Part shown: one piece after another, positions 33,669 through 43,131 of the stretch
Layout: each line of letters opens with the position of its first letter
Position numbering within the stretch: position 1 is the stretch's first letter
Assembly: GCA_965368185.1 (NCBI GenBank)
Contig: CBDULZ010000005.1
Span: forward strand, 29,801-93,800
Direction: 5' to 3'
Length of the DNA stretch: 64,000 nt
Source of the DNA: Kriegella sp965368185
GTDB lineage: Bacteria; Bacteroidota; Bacteroidia; Flavobacteriales; Flavobacteriaceae
Made by a program: the position numbers and the translations under genes
The notes under the pieces: model-generated
Database searches by the model: none
What the model was told of the DNA's origin: nothing
What the model saw: the letters and a program-made list of their open reading frames with translations, nothing else

Positions 33669-35129
33669 TCAATCAAATACTCCATTATAGCTGCTGCCCA
33701 TATAACTACCCCATTTAGGTTGATGCGAAAGGGGAACATCAGTATCGATTCGATTGACCTGTAACCCGTCAAACGTAAAGGTCTGTTTTATGTTGGTACC
33801 GTGTATGTAGATTATATCTAAAAAACCGTTGTTGTCCAAGTCGCCCACCCAAGGCGTTGACGCTATGTTGTGCCCCTCACTATTAAGATTTAATTTCGTC
33901 ACCTTTTTTTTGGCAAATTCAATGACCGCCAGATCATTGTAAAAATTTTTTTGGTTCAGGCTATCTAATACTTGGTAATTCATGGGCATTAAAACCTCAT
34001 CACTGCCATCATTGTCAAGATCCACTGCCACAGGTGAACTCATTTGATAAAAGCCCAGCGAGTCTTGTAGCATTATCTGGCCATTTTTTCCATCGACCAT
34101 AAATTGTTTTGACCAATCTAGGTCGGGCCATTTTCCTTGGGCGTACGAAGTAAAAAAGTCAGGAATATCGTCATCGATAAAATTGCCAACGGCGATGGAA
34201 CTATAGGCTTCGGTGTTAGGTACATCTACACTCCAGATTGGTTGGTATGTGTCTCCGTCAAAGGCCAATAGGCGACCATCGGCAGCATTGGCGACGATAT
34301 CATGAATACCGTCTTGCGTAATATCTACCCAAACGGCCGGGCCCACAAAGCCATTGGTTTTACTCGAGCACAGCTTGATGGAATGCGATAGGTCGCCCGA
34401 TTTTATTTCGGCTATTGAGGTCACAAAAAGACTACCCCCAATAGTTTCACCGCCCGTTCCGAAAATTACGGTTTTATTGGTCTGTATTGTATCGGGCAAC
34501 ACTGCCACCGACATATACGTTTCTTTGCCATCGGGCATGGCCGCCCGTTGTATTACAGTTCCATCCTTACTGTTCAGAATAGCCAAGTATCCAACGGGTC
34601 GGTCTGGGTCATACGCTTCAACAAGTACATTTCCCCCGTTCGAAACCAGAATATCTTGCTGCCCATCATTGTTTTGATCCGGAATAAATTGGGGGTTATA
34701 AAAATTAAACCATTCGTTTTCTTGGCCACTGGGTTTTTTAAACCGCCAGAGTACCTTTCCCGACTTTCCGTCGATGGCCATGAATTCAACTGATCGGCCC
34801 CCGATAAAGACATCCAATATGGTGTCACCATTAATATCAAGAAGTGCGGCGGATCCAAAAATTTGATCCTTTGCGGAAACGTGCCATAACATATCTCCGT
34901 TTTTCCCATTAATTGCAATAACCGCTGAATCACTGGCTTGTAATTCTTCGCCGCCTGCCCCTAAAATAATATCACCGATACCGTCGGCATTCAGGTCGGC
35001 AATGCGCGGAGAAGAAAATGATCCTATGTTCGGAATTTTTTTTAACCATGACTGTTGCGCATAACCAAAATTCCAACAGAAGAATACAGTCAGAATTATA
35101 GCTTGAACAGGATATTTGGAGTGGCTCAT
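33669..35129 (-). CDS. Exported FG-GAP/PQQ-like beta-propeller protein
   Basis: 486 residues with signal peptide (IILTVFFCWNFGYAQ). Repeated blades carry the calcium-type FG-GAP pattern: PRIADLNADGIGDIILGAGG, ALLDINGDTILDVFIGG, FIPDQNNDGQQDILVSNGG, VWVDITQDGIHDIVANA, VAVDLDNDGSDEVLMP, WVGDLDNNGFLDIIYI; and PQQ-like strands such as AINGKNGDMLWHV and AIDGKSGKVLWRF. Probably a secreted or periplasmic binding protein; no catalytic signature seen. No type IX tail is evident. It follows the TfoX-like gene by 23 bases on the same strand. Confidence 0.8.
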   Translation of the reverse strand: MSHSKYPVQAIILTVFFCWNFGYAQQSWLKKIPNIGSFSSPRIADLNADGIGDIILGAGGEELQASDSAVIAINGKNGDMLWHVSAKDQIFGSAALLDINGDTILDVFIGGRSVEFMAIDGKSGKVLWRFKKPSGQENEWFNFYNPQFIPDQNNDGQQDILVSNGGNVLVEAYDPDRPVGYLAILNSKDGTVIQRAAMPDGKETYMSVAVLPDTIQTNKTVIFGTGGETIGGSLFVTSIAEIKSGDLSHSIKLCSSKTNGFVGPAVWVDITQDGIHDIVANAADGRLLAFDGDTYQPIWSVDVPNTEAYSSIAVGNFIDDDIPDFFTSYAQGKWPDLDWSKQFMVDGKNGQIMLQDSLGFYQMSSPVAVDLDNDGSDEVLMPMNYQVLDSLNQKNFYNDLAVIEFAKKKVTKLNLNSEGHNIASTPWVGDLDNNGFLDIIYIHGTNIKQTFTFDGLQVNRIDTDVPLSHQPKWGSYMGSSYNGVFD

Positions 35130-35152
35130 TTAATTGGCAATACGTAGTAAAT

Positions 35153-35491
35153 TTACAATTTACTTTTGGCATGCTCCAACCCTAATTCAATCCAATGTTG
35201 TAGTTGTTCTTCGGTGTCGATGCCTGCGCGGGAGACATAAACGAATTCTTTCATGGGGCGTTTTGTAAAGTCCATGGGTCGCACATGCTTCATTTGCAAA
35301 GCATTGTCCATCTTTGTGCCAATTACGCGCACCATAAGGTCTTCTTTTACGACGCCAACAGTCATTTTGCCCTTGTATAGGTAGGCGATGCCCCCGAACA
35401 TTTTCTTTTCATTAAAATGTTCTTGCACTTTTAGCGGGAAGAATTGCAATGCCGTACGTATTCTTTTTGCTAATTCTTGATCGAACGACAT
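35153..35491 (-). CDS. TfoX/Sxy N-terminal-domain protein
   Basis: 112 residues from MSFDQELAKRIRTAL. Shows the core of the TfoX N-terminal domain: KKMFGGIAYLYKGKMTVGVVKEDLMVRV and RPMDFTKRPMKEFVYV. The C-terminal TfoX domain is absent, as is common in Bacteroidota, so a role in competence cannot be inferred. Starting at 35,509 instead would overlap the upstream methyltransferase gene by 11 bases; ATG 35,491 leaves 7 bases between them. Confidence 0.85.
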   Translation of the reverse strand: MSFDQELAKRIRTALQFFPLKVQEHFNEKKMFGGIAYLYKGKMTVGVVKEDLMVRVIGTKMDNALQMKHVRPMDFTKRPMKEFVYVSRAGIDTEEQLQHWIELGLEHAKSKL

Positions 35492-35498
35492 ATTCTTG

Positions 35499-36239
35499 TT
35501 ATTTTTCACAGATTACGTAGAGTACCCCTTTGCTGCCATTGTGCACAATCTCAGAGCCTTTGTTGGCTTCGATAACGGTATACCCGATAGCTGTTAATTG
35601 GTCAATGATATCCGCTTTCTTGACCCAGTAAATACTAGGCTGATCTTTATTCAATAGTTTCCAGTTGAACTGGGTGTTATTTAATTTTAACCAAGGCAAA
35701 TGATATTTGGACACCTCTTCGCCACGTAATTTTCTTAAAAAATTGGCGCATATACTGAGAAGTGGGTTGTAGTTTTTTGAGTCGTAATCTAAGAAAGTAA
35801 AAATGGTAAGGCTTCCGGTATTTGCAATGCGATAGGCCTCTTCCAAAGATTTTTGAAAAAGTTCTTTGGGTACGAAGCATAGCACTTGTTGTGCGTAGAC
35901 TAGATAATCGAATGTTTCGTCGTCGAACATCTTAAGGTCTGATGCGTCTGCGGCGATAAACTGAATGTTAGAGTCTCTTTTTGCGGCTTCTTTTTGGGCA
36001 TAGTCCATCATTTCTTCGACAATATCAAAGCCCGTAACATCCTTAAACCCGAATTCTTCAATATAAAAGGTAAGCCTTCCTCCACCGGCGCCTGCTTCGA
36101 CAACTTTTTTATTAGTATCGGTCAAGTATTTTTTTAGTACTGCCTTCTCCGCAGGAGAAATGTTTTTCCTATAGATGGTGCTATCGATCATGTGTTCTGA
36201 ATAGAGCTCTTTGTTTCGGTTTTTTGAAGTGTTATCCAT
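35499..36239 (-). CDS. Class I SAM-dependent methyltransferase
   Basis: 246 residues. SAM motif I is VVEAGAGGGRLTFYIEEFG (about 51-69), followed by the acidic DIVEEM loop, IQFIAADASDLKMFDDETFDYLVY (motifs II-III) and a post-motif helix. No substrate domain is recognised. The first gene of the small minus-strand run with the TfoX-like and FG-GAP-like genes. Confidence 0.85.
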   Translation of the reverse strand: MDNTSKNRNKELYSEHMIDSTIYRKNISPAEKAVLKKYLTDTNKKVVEAGAGGGRLTFYIEEFGFKDVTGFDIVEEMMDYAQKEAAKRDSNIQFIAADASDLKMFDDETFDYLVYAQQVLCFVPKELFQKSLEEAYRIANTGSLTIFTFLDYDSKNYNPLLSICANFLRKLRGEEVSKYHLPWLKLNNTQFNWKLLNKDQPSIYWVKKADIIDQLTAIGYTVIEANKGSEIVHNGSKGVLYVICEK

Positions 36240-36331
36240 AAATAGTACAATTATCTCATTTCGAATTTAATAAATAAAATGGATTTATGGAACCTCAAAA
36301 AAAGGAGTATTCAGACAAAAACCCACAAAAA

Positions 36332-36366
36332 CTACTAACGCTCCATCGATGGAGTTAGTCTTTTTG
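36332..36366. terminator. Bidirectional terminator-like hairpin after tsaD
   Basis: A perfect 14-bp palindrome CTCCATCGATGGAG with outer ACTAA/TTAGT arms (two-base bulge). T runs follow on both strands (CTTTTT on plus; AGTTTTT on minus). It lies just after the tsaD stop. Confidence 0.7.
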
Positions 36367-36398
36367 TGTTCTGTTTTTTTGATTTTGGTAATGAATTC

Positions 36399-37433
36399 TC
36401 AGGCCTCTTGTATGGTATATCTAGCTTTTGCCGAAACGTTTTGTCGAGTAAAGTCGCCTTCTTTGTATTTTAGATATCCGACAATGCCTATCATTGCGGC
36501 ATTATCGGTACAATATTCGAATTTAGGTATATATGTAGTCCACCCTTCTTTTTTCTCAGCAACTTTTATGGCATTTCGAATACCTGAATTGGCAGAAACC
36601 CCGCCACCTATGGCGACTTGGGTTACTCCGGTAAGTTTGACGGCCTTTTTTAATTTTTCCATTAATATTTTAACGATGGTATGCTGTATTGAAGCGCATA
36701 TGTCGTTCAGATTTTCTTGAATAAAGGCAGGGTTGTTTTTGGTCTCGCGCTGAACAAAGTAAAGAATACTTGTTTTTAGTCCACTAAAACTAAAATTAAG
36801 ATCCGCTACTTTTGGTTTGGGAAAAGTAAACGCCTTAGGGTTTCCCAGTTTTGCATATTTATCCAGTAAAGGCCCACCGGGATACGGAAGACCTAAAATT
36901 TTTGCACTTTTATCGAAGGCCTCGCCGACCGCATCATCTAAGGTTTGTCCCAAAACCTTCATATCAAAATAATCTTTGACCAAAACAATCTGAGTGTGGC
37001 CGCCGCTTATAGTCATCGCTAAAAAGGGAAATACAGGTCGATTAACTGTAATTTCATCGCTGATAAAGTGCGCGAGAATATGCGCTTGCATGTGGTTTAC
37101 CTCGATTAATGGAATTTGTAACCCGAGGGCGAGTGATTTTGCAAAAGAGGTGCCTACCAATAAAGAACCCATTAGTCCTGGTCCGCGTGTAAATGCTATG
37201 GCTGATAATTGTTTTTTGTCGATATTTGCTTTTATTAATGCTTGGTGTACAACAGGAACAATATTTTGCTGATGTGCCCTTGAGGCAAGTTCGGGCACAA
37301 CACCCCCATACTCCTCATGAATTTTTTGGGTGGCTACCACATTGCTCAGTGTTTTATCATTACTTAAAACGGCTGCGGAAGTGTCATCACAAGATGATTC
37401 AATTGCAAGAATATAAATAGTTTTATTTTCCAC
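36399..37433 (-). CDS. tsaD: tRNA N6-adenosine threonylcarbamoyltransferase
   Basis: Transfers the threonylcarbamoyl group to A37 of ANN-decoding tRNAs with TsaB/TsaE. About 344 residues from a GTG (VENKTIYILAIESSCDDTSAAV); the frame also opens at ATG 37,472, which adds a 13-residue non-conserved leader, so GTG is preferred. Motifs: GPGLMGSLLVG, metal site VNHMQAHILAHF, MTISGGHTQIV, and DDAVGEAFDKSAKILGLPYPGGP. Essential in most bacteria. Divergent from tamB. Confidence 0.93.
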   Translation of the reverse strand: MENKTIYILAIESSCDDTSAAVLSNDKTLSNVVATQKIHEEYGGVVPELASRAHQQNIVPVVHQALIKANIDKKQLSAIAFTRGPGLMGSLLVGTSFAKSLALGLQIPLIEVNHMQAHILAHFISDEITVNRPVFPFLAMTISGGHTQIVLVKDYFDMKVLGQTLDDAVGEAFDKSAKILGLPYPGGPLLDKYAKLGNPKAFTFPKPKVADLNFSFSGLKTSILYFVQRETKNNPAFIQENLNDICASIQHTIVKILMEKLKKAVKLTGVTQVAIGGGVSANSGIRNAIKVAEKKEGWTTYIPKFEYCTDNAAMIGIVGYLKYKEGDFTRQNVSAKARYTIQEA

Positions 37434-37474
37434 AAGGTTTGGAATAAAAATTGGTGTACAAAGGTAAAACATAA

Positions 37475-40400
37475 AGCCCTATCAAAAAACTTAGAAAAAT
37501 ACTGATCAGAACACTCTTGGTGTTTCTTTTGATATGTGTTTTGGGCACGATAATACTATCATTGCCGGTAGTACAGACTGGTTTTGCGACCTATGCTACA
37601 AAGGCTATCAATAAAGAATTTCGAACAAATATCAATATCGATAAGCTCAGGGTTTCACTTATTTCTTGGGATACCTCTTTGGAGGGAATTTACATTGAAG
37701 ATTATAAAAAAGACACCCTTTTCTATGTAAGTGAACTCGTAACTTCGATTATGAGCGTGCGTAATTTGCTTCAGGGCAAACTACAATTCGGTGATATAAA
37801 CATTGATAAACTTAACTTTAAACTTAAAACATATCAAGATAACAAGAATACGAATCTTGAGGTTTTTATAGATAAACTAGATGATGGGAAACCTAGGAAA
37901 CCGGGTACCGACCCTTTCTTTTTCTCATCTTCCGATGTTGAAATTGCCAACAGTACTTTTGTGCTTATCGATGAGAATTTTGAACAGAGCAGAATCCTAG
38001 ACTTCGAAAGCTTAAATATTTCGGCCAAAGACTTTCAAATCTTAGGTCCCGAGGTGACTACAAGTATACAGGATATGTCGTTCGACAGTCGGCGCGGTAT
38101 TGTGGTCAATAGGCTGGCCACGGAGTTTAAATATACCAAGCAGATGATGCGGTTCGATTCCTTGAACATTAAAACGTCCGAATCAAATCTAAAAGGAGGT
38201 TTGGTTTTTAATTACGAGCGTAAAGATTTTGCCGATTTTGTAAACAAGGTTAAACTCAGTGCCGAGTTTATTGAATCGACTATTGCATTGGACGAGGTAA
38301 ATCTTCTTTACAACCAATTCGGAAAAGGAAAAGTTGTGAATTTTTCCACAAACGTAGATGGGGTGCTAAACGATTTCACCACTGAAAATCTTTTTTTGCA
38401 ATCGGATAATACCGGTATCAGGGGCGATTTTAATTTCGTAAACCTTTTTACCAAGCAAAAACCCTTTGTGATGGAGGCTCAAATGAAAAACGTCACCTCG
38501 AGTTATTATCAATTGCGGTCGTTGATGCCCAACATTCTGGGAGAATCACTTCCTTCGTCGTTTCAAAAGTTCGGACAGTTTACCATACGGGGTGATGCAA
38601 CCATTAGCGAGACATCCATAGATGCTAAAGTGAACTTGAATACGGCCATCGGTAGTAGCTATGCCGATATGCAACTAACGAATATTGATAATATCGATAA
38701 TGCAACCTATCAAGGCTTCGTGTCGTTGATAGATTTTGATCTCGGGGAATTTGCAGAAAACAATAAGCTTGGAAAAACTAATTTAGACTTCAATGTTGAG
38801 GGTAAGGGTTTCGTTCAAGAGAATTTGAATACCGAAGTTATAGGTCAGGTTTATTCCGTTAATTTCAATAACTATGAATATAAGGATATTAAGGTATCGG
38901 GAATTTTAAAAGATCAACTTTTTGATGGTTTATTGGTGAGCAATGATCAAAACCTAAAGTTTAGTTTTAAGGGGCTTGCCGATTTTTCCGATAGACGTAA
39001 CGACTTCAATTTTATAGCCTCCGTAGATTATGCCGACCTAAAGAAGCTGAATTTCATCAATGATAGCATTTCGATATTCAAGGGCGACTTAGCCATGGAT
39101 GTCACTGGGAATACCTTGGATAATTTAGTGGGGGATATAAAGTTTACCAAAACCAATTTTCAGAACAAGAACGATACCTATTATTTTGAGGATTTTAAAA
39201 TTTCATCATCTTTTCAAAATGACTCGGTTAGAATCATTGACATCAATTCACCCGATATAATTACGGGGTATTTGAAGGGGAACTTCAAAGTGAGGGAGTT
39301 GGGTAAATTGTTGCAAAATTCAGTGGGTAGTATTTATACGAACTATAGGCCCTTTGTTATTTCGGGCGGACAAACGCTATCGTTCAACTTTAAAATTTAT
39401 AATAAAATAGTCGATGTCTTTTTTCCTGAGGTCACTTTTGATCCCAATACCTTTATTAAAGGAAACATAATTGCCGACGAAGGCGATTTCAAACTGAATT
39501 TCAGGTCTCCAAGAATTGCGGCTTATGGTAATTCGGCAGATAGTATTGAAGTGAAAATAGATAATAAGAACCCCTTGTTCAATACCTATGTTGCGGTAGG
39601 TGATCTCTCCAATAAATATTACGACGTAAAAGATTTTAACTTGATTAACACTACCTTAAAGGATACGTTGTTTTTTAGAACGGAATTCAAAGGGGGCAGC
39701 GACTTTAACGACTCTTATAACCTAAACTTTTACCACACCTTCAATAAAAAGAACAAATCGGTTATAGGTCTTAAAACTTCTGATGTCAGTTTTAAGGGAA
39801 ACAAATGGATTCTCAACAAAAACGGCGACAGTTTGAATAAGGTTATTATCAATAGAACTTTGGATAGTATCAATATCCAAGAAATTGTGATGAATAATAG
39901 CCAACAAGAACAGATTCGTTTAAAAGGTCAGTTGGCCGATTCTACGTTCAAAGATCTTGAGCTACAGTTCAAAATTGTTTCCTTGGATAAGATAACCCCT
40001 GCCATTGACAGTTTAAAGCTGCAAGGTGAGGTAAACGGTACCTTGAATGTTTTACAAAGAGATGATATCTATTTACCATCTTCGAATCTGGCCATAGCTG
40101 ATTTCTCGATCAATGGAATGCGAATGGGCGACCTGAACATTGGTATTGTTGGCAATAAGGATTTGACTGATTTCACGGTTAATTCGCGAATAACCGATAA
40201 GGGGATTGAAAATTTTGGTGTGGTCGGCAATATTATAAATATAGGCGATATGCCCGAAGCCAATCTTCTGGTTAATTTTCAAAATTTTGATTTACAACCT
40301 TTTGCGCCTTTGGGCGATGGGGTAATCGGCAATATTAGAGGTGATTTAAACGGAAGCACCCGAATAACCGGGCCCGTTAATAATCCCGAAATGAATGGGT

Positions 40401-41953
40401 TGCTTACTTTGAGCCATGCCGGCATCGGCATTCCCTATTTGAATGTTGACTACGACTTCGCGTCAAACTCAAAGGTGAGGTTGTCGGGCCAAACCTTCGA
40501 TTTTGAAAATATTGCACTGACAGATGTAGACGAAAATACAAATGCGACGCTCGATGGTTCTATTAAACATAGGTTTTTCGGCGACTGGGTCTTGGATCTC
40601 GATGTAGATACTAAAGGAGATAGGTTGCTGATTTTGAATACCGATTTTGAGGAAGAAGTTCTCTATTATGGTACTGGTTTTGTAAATGGAAAAGGCCGAA
40701 TTTTTGGTCCGACCAAGGCACTTACAATAACCTTTGATGGCGAAACTGCCAGGGGGAGTTCGTTGAAGATTCCTCTCAGCGATGTTACCTCGGTCGGTGA
40801 TTATTCCTTTATCAATTTTATCCAGAAGAATGAGTCCGTTACTATAGAAGATCAACGCGTGCTGAACGAATTTCAAGGTTTGGAGCTTGAATTCGATTTA
40901 GCCGTTACACCTGATGCCGAAGTAGAGATTGTTACGGATCCAAAAACCGGGAGTTCTTTAAAGGGTACGGGTGAGGGGCTTCTCCTAATCCGTATCAATA
41001 CGCGCGGAAAGTTTGAAATGTATGGTGATTTTGTGGTAGTCACAGGTGAATTCAATTATAAGTTTGGAGGGGTGATCAATAAAACTTTTAGTGTAAAACC
41101 AGGGGGGACTATTAATTGGGAGAATGACCCTTTAAAGGCACAGCTGAATATGGAAGCCGTCTATGCCCTGAACGCGAACCCGGCCCCTTTATTGGAGAAT
41201 TCCAGTACGCGGCGCATACCCACTGAAGTGGTCATAAAATTGACTGATGATTTAGAAAGCCCGGATATTCAATTCGGGATAGATTTCCCCGGTACCAACT
41301 CCATAGTGCAATCTGAGTTGGAATATCGTCTTCAAGATCCGACAGTTGAAGAAAGAAATGCACTTTTTCTTCTGGCACAGGGATCTTTTGTCGGTGGTCA
41401 AAGCGGTATCAACCAGCAGGCCGTCACGGGCAACCTTTTACAATCGGCTTCCGGTCTTTTGAACCAAGTCTTGGGAGGTAGCAACGATAAATTTAATTTA
41501 GGCCTTTCCTATGAACAAGGAATTTTAGACAGAAACGCCGATGTTCAGACTGAAAATAGAATAGGGGTGACTGTTTCCACCCAAATCAGTGACCGAATCT
41601 TGTTTAACGGTAGGGTTGGGGTGCCGGTCGGTGGTGCTAGTGAAACAGTGGTCGCCGGAGATTTTGAAATAGAGCTTTTGTTAAATGAAGAGGGAACGTT
41701 AAGTGCAAAATTCTTTAATAGGGAAAGTGAAATACAGGCGTTTTTAGCGGAACGACAAGGGTATACCCAAGGTGCCGGGCTATCTTATGAAGTAGACTTT
41801 AATAGTTTTAGGCAACTCTTCCGTAAAATACTAAGCAAAAACAATAACAGCCCACCAAAGAAAGATATTAGAAAAACAGAGGTCGTGCCGAGTTCTGTGA
41901 TGGGCAAAGACAGTCTTCTCAGGTTTTATGCGAAGTCAAGCGGAATAAAATAA
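37475..41953 (+). CDS. tamB: Translocation and assembly module protein TamB
   Basis: Inner-membrane-anchored periplasmic protein of about 1,480-1,490 residues, long beta-strand body and C-terminal DUF490 domain (EVEIVTDPKTGSSLKGTGEGLLLIRINTRGKFEMYGDFVV, then DPTVEERNALFLLAQGSF). It moves phospholipids or helps insert outer-membrane proteins. The N-terminus is a problem: the conventional first codon is TTG at 37,517, which falls inside the membrane anchor, yet codons 37,475-37,516 upstream encode SPIKKLRKILIRTL, the basic lead such an anchor needs, and contain no ATG, GTG or TTG. A TAA at 37,472 blocks further extension. The given start marks the open frame, not a proven codon. Confidence 0.9.
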   Translation, partial: SPIKKLRKILIRTLLVFLLICVLGTIILSLPVVQTGFATYATKAINKEFRTNINIDKLRVSLISWDTSLEGIYIEDYKKDTLFYVSELVTSIMSVRNLLQGKLQFGDINIDKLNFKLKTYQDNKNTNLEVFIDKLDDGKPRKPGTDPFFFSSSDVEIANSTFVLIDENFEQSRILDFESLNISAKDFQILGPEVTTSIQDMSFDSRRGIVVNRLATEFKYTKQMMRFDSLNIKTSESNLKGGLVFNYERKDFADFVNKVKLSAEFIESTIALDEVNLLYNQFGKGKVVNFSTNVDGVLNDFTTENLFLQSDNTGIRGDFNFVNLFTKQKPFVMEAQMKNVTSSYYQLRSLMPNILGESLPSSFQKFGQFTIRGDATISETSIDAKVNLNTAIGSSYADMQLTNIDNIDNATYQGFVSLIDFDLGEFAENNKLGKTNLDFNVEGKGFVQENLNTEVIGQVYSVNFNNYEYKDIKVSGILKDQLFDGLLVSNDQNLKFSFKGLADFSDRRNDFNFIASVDYADLKKLNFINDSISIFKGDLAMDVTGNTLDNLVGDIKFTKTNFQNKNDTYYFEDFKISSSFQNDSVRIIDINSPDIITGYLKGNFKVRELGKLLQNSVGSIYTNYRPFVISGGQTLSFNFKIYNKIVDVFFPEVTFDPNTFIKGNIIADEGDFKLNFRSPRIAAYGNSADSIEVKIDNKNPLFNTYVAVGDLSNKYYDVKDFNLINTTLKDTLFFRTEFKGGSDFNDSYNLNFYHTFNKKNKSVIGLKTSDVSFKGNKWILNKNGDSLNKVIINRTLDSINIQEIVMNNSQQEQIRLKGQLADSTFKDLELQFKIVSLDKITPAIDSLKLQGEVNGTLNVLQRDDIYLPSSNLAIADFSINGMRMGDLNIGIVGNKDLTDFTVNSRITDKGIENFGVVGNIINIGDMPEANLLVNFQNFDLQPFAPLGDGVIGNIRGDLNGSTRITGPVNNPEMNGLLTLSHAGIGIPYLNVDYDFASNSKVRLSGQTFDFENIALTDVDENTNATLDGSIKHRFFGDWVLDLDVDTKGDRLLILNTDFEEEVLYYGTGFVNGKGRIFGPTKALTITFDGETARGSSLKIPLSDVTSVGDYSFINFIQKNESVTIEDQRVLNEFQGLELEFDLAVTPDAEVEIVTDPKTGSSLKGTGEGLLLIRINTRGKFEMYGDFVVVTGEFNYKFGGVINKTFSVKPGGTINWENDPLKAQLNMEAVYALNANPAPLLENSSTRRIPTEVVIKLTDDLESPDIQFGIDFPGTNSIVQSELEYRLQDPTVEERNALFLLAQGSFVGGQSGINQQAVTGNLLQSASGLLNQVLGGSNDKFNLGLSYEQGILDRNADVQTENRIGVTVSTQISDRILFNGRVGVPVGGASETVVAGDFEIELLLNEEGTLSAKFFNRESEIQAFLAERQGYTQGAGLSYEVDFNSFRQLFRKILSKNNNSPPKKDIRKTEVVPSSVMGKDSLLRFYAKSSGIK

Positions 41954-41954
41954 A

Positions 41955-41986
41955 TTTAGCACATTGATTTGCTATAATGTGTTAAA
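41955..41986 (+). terminator. Hairpin downstream of tamB
   Basis: Eleven-base arms (TTTAGCACATT, 41955-41965; AATGTGTTAAA, 41976-41986) pair with one G-U around a 10-base loop just after the tamB stop. No T run follows, so termination is uncertain. Confidence 0.4.
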
Positions 41987-42096
41987 ACCAACATATCTCA
42001 TCTATAATTTATATACGAAAACGTTTGATACGATTTTATAGTGTAAATACGGTTAAAATAAGGACTTCAACAATTTCTTATTTGGCAGAAGTTTGT

Positions 42097-42104
42097 TAAT
42101 TTTG
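42097..42104 (+). promoter_or_regulatory. Candidate -7 box of the pfkA-gapdh unit
   Basis: TAATTTTG matches TAnnTTTG, 18 bases before the pfkA ATG. The upstream -33 region is T-rich without a well-spaced TTG. Confidence 0.45.
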
Positions 42105-42121
42105 CTAGCTTAAAATTTTCG

Positions 42122-43108
42122 ATGACTTCAAGCATAAAAAAGATTGGTGTTTTTACTTCAGGGGGTGACTCTCCCGGAATGAACGCCGCAATACGATCTG
42201 TAGTTCGCACATGTGCCTATATGAATGTAGAATGTGTCGGAATTTACAGAGGATATGAGGGAATGATGGAAGGTGATTTCAAACCTATGGACGCCCGGAG
42301 CGTTAATAACATCATTAATAAAGGAGGGACAATTCTCAAGTCGGCCCGATGTAAAGAGTTTAGAACCCCCGAAGGACGCAAAATAGCTCATGATAAATTA
42401 CTGGAAGCGGGTATTGATGCTTTTGTCGTAATAGGAGGAGATGGTAGTTTTACAGGCGCCATGATTTTTAATCAAGAATACGATTTTCCTGTAATCGGAA
42501 TACCGGGTACAATAGATAACGATATTTTCGGAACTACATTTACACTTGGTTTTGATACGGCGTTAAATACTGTAGTCGAGGCTATCGATAAAATTAGGGA
42601 TACCGCCAGCTCGCATAATAGATTGTTTTTTGTTGAGGTTATGGGCCGAGATGTTGGTCATATTGCTTTGAATGCAGGTGTTGGTGCCGGTGCTGAGGAG
42701 ATTCTGATTCCTGAAGAGAATTTAGGTCTAGATCGACTTTTAGAATCGCTAAAGCGGAGTAAAAAATCTGGAAAATCTTCGAGCATTGTAATCGTTGCCG
42801 AAGGTGATAAAACGGGAAAAAACGTTTTTGAGCTCAAAGAGTACGTTGAAGAGCATTTACCTATCTATGATGTTCGGGTCTCTGTATTGGGGCATATGCA
42901 AAGAGGAGGGTCTCCTTCGTGCTATGATCGTGTTTTGGCGAGTCGTATGGGAGTTAGGGCCGTAGAGGCGCTATTAGAAGGTAAAACGAATCTGATGGTA
43001 GGTATACAGGATAACAAGTTGATTCTGACTCCTATCAACAAAGCCATTAAAGGACATACAAAAATTGATAAGGAGCTCATGCGGGTTTCAGAAATAATGA
43101 CAACATAA
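42122..43108 (+). CDS. pfkA: ATP-dependent 6-phosphofructokinase
   Basis: Phosphorylates fructose-6-P in glycolysis. 328 residues, standard for bacterial PfkA. Motifs: TSGGDSPGMNAAIRSVVR at 12-29 (ATP site), GIPGTIDNDIFGTTFTLGFDTALNT with the catalytic Asp, EVMGRDVGHIAL and GHMQRGGSPS. The small GGD and PGTIDND residues favour ATP over PPi use. 23 bases upstream of the GAPDH gene in the same direction, forming a glycolytic pair. Confidence 0.97.
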   Translation: MTSSIKKIGVFTSGGDSPGMNAAIRSVVRTCAYMNVECVGIYRGYEGMMEGDFKPMDARSVNNIINKGGTILKSARCKEFRTPEGRKIAHDKLLEAGIDAFVVIGGDGSFTGAMIFNQEYDFPVIGIPGTIDNDIFGTTFTLGFDTALNTVVEAIDKIRDTASSHNRLFFVEVMGRDVGHIALNAGVGAGAEEILIPEENLGLDRLLESLKRSKKSGKSSSIVIVAEGDKTGKNVFELKEYVEEHLPIYDVRVSVLGHMQRGGSPSCYDRVLASRMGVRAVEALLEGKTNLMVGIQDNKLILTPINKAIKGHTKIDKELMRVSEIMTT

Positions 43109-43131
43109 TTAATCACTAAAAAAGAGAAAAA

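Noticed and set aside
35153..35491. TfoX-like gene as evidence of natural competence
   Set aside because: Only the N-terminal TfoX domain is present and no com or pil genes lie nearby.
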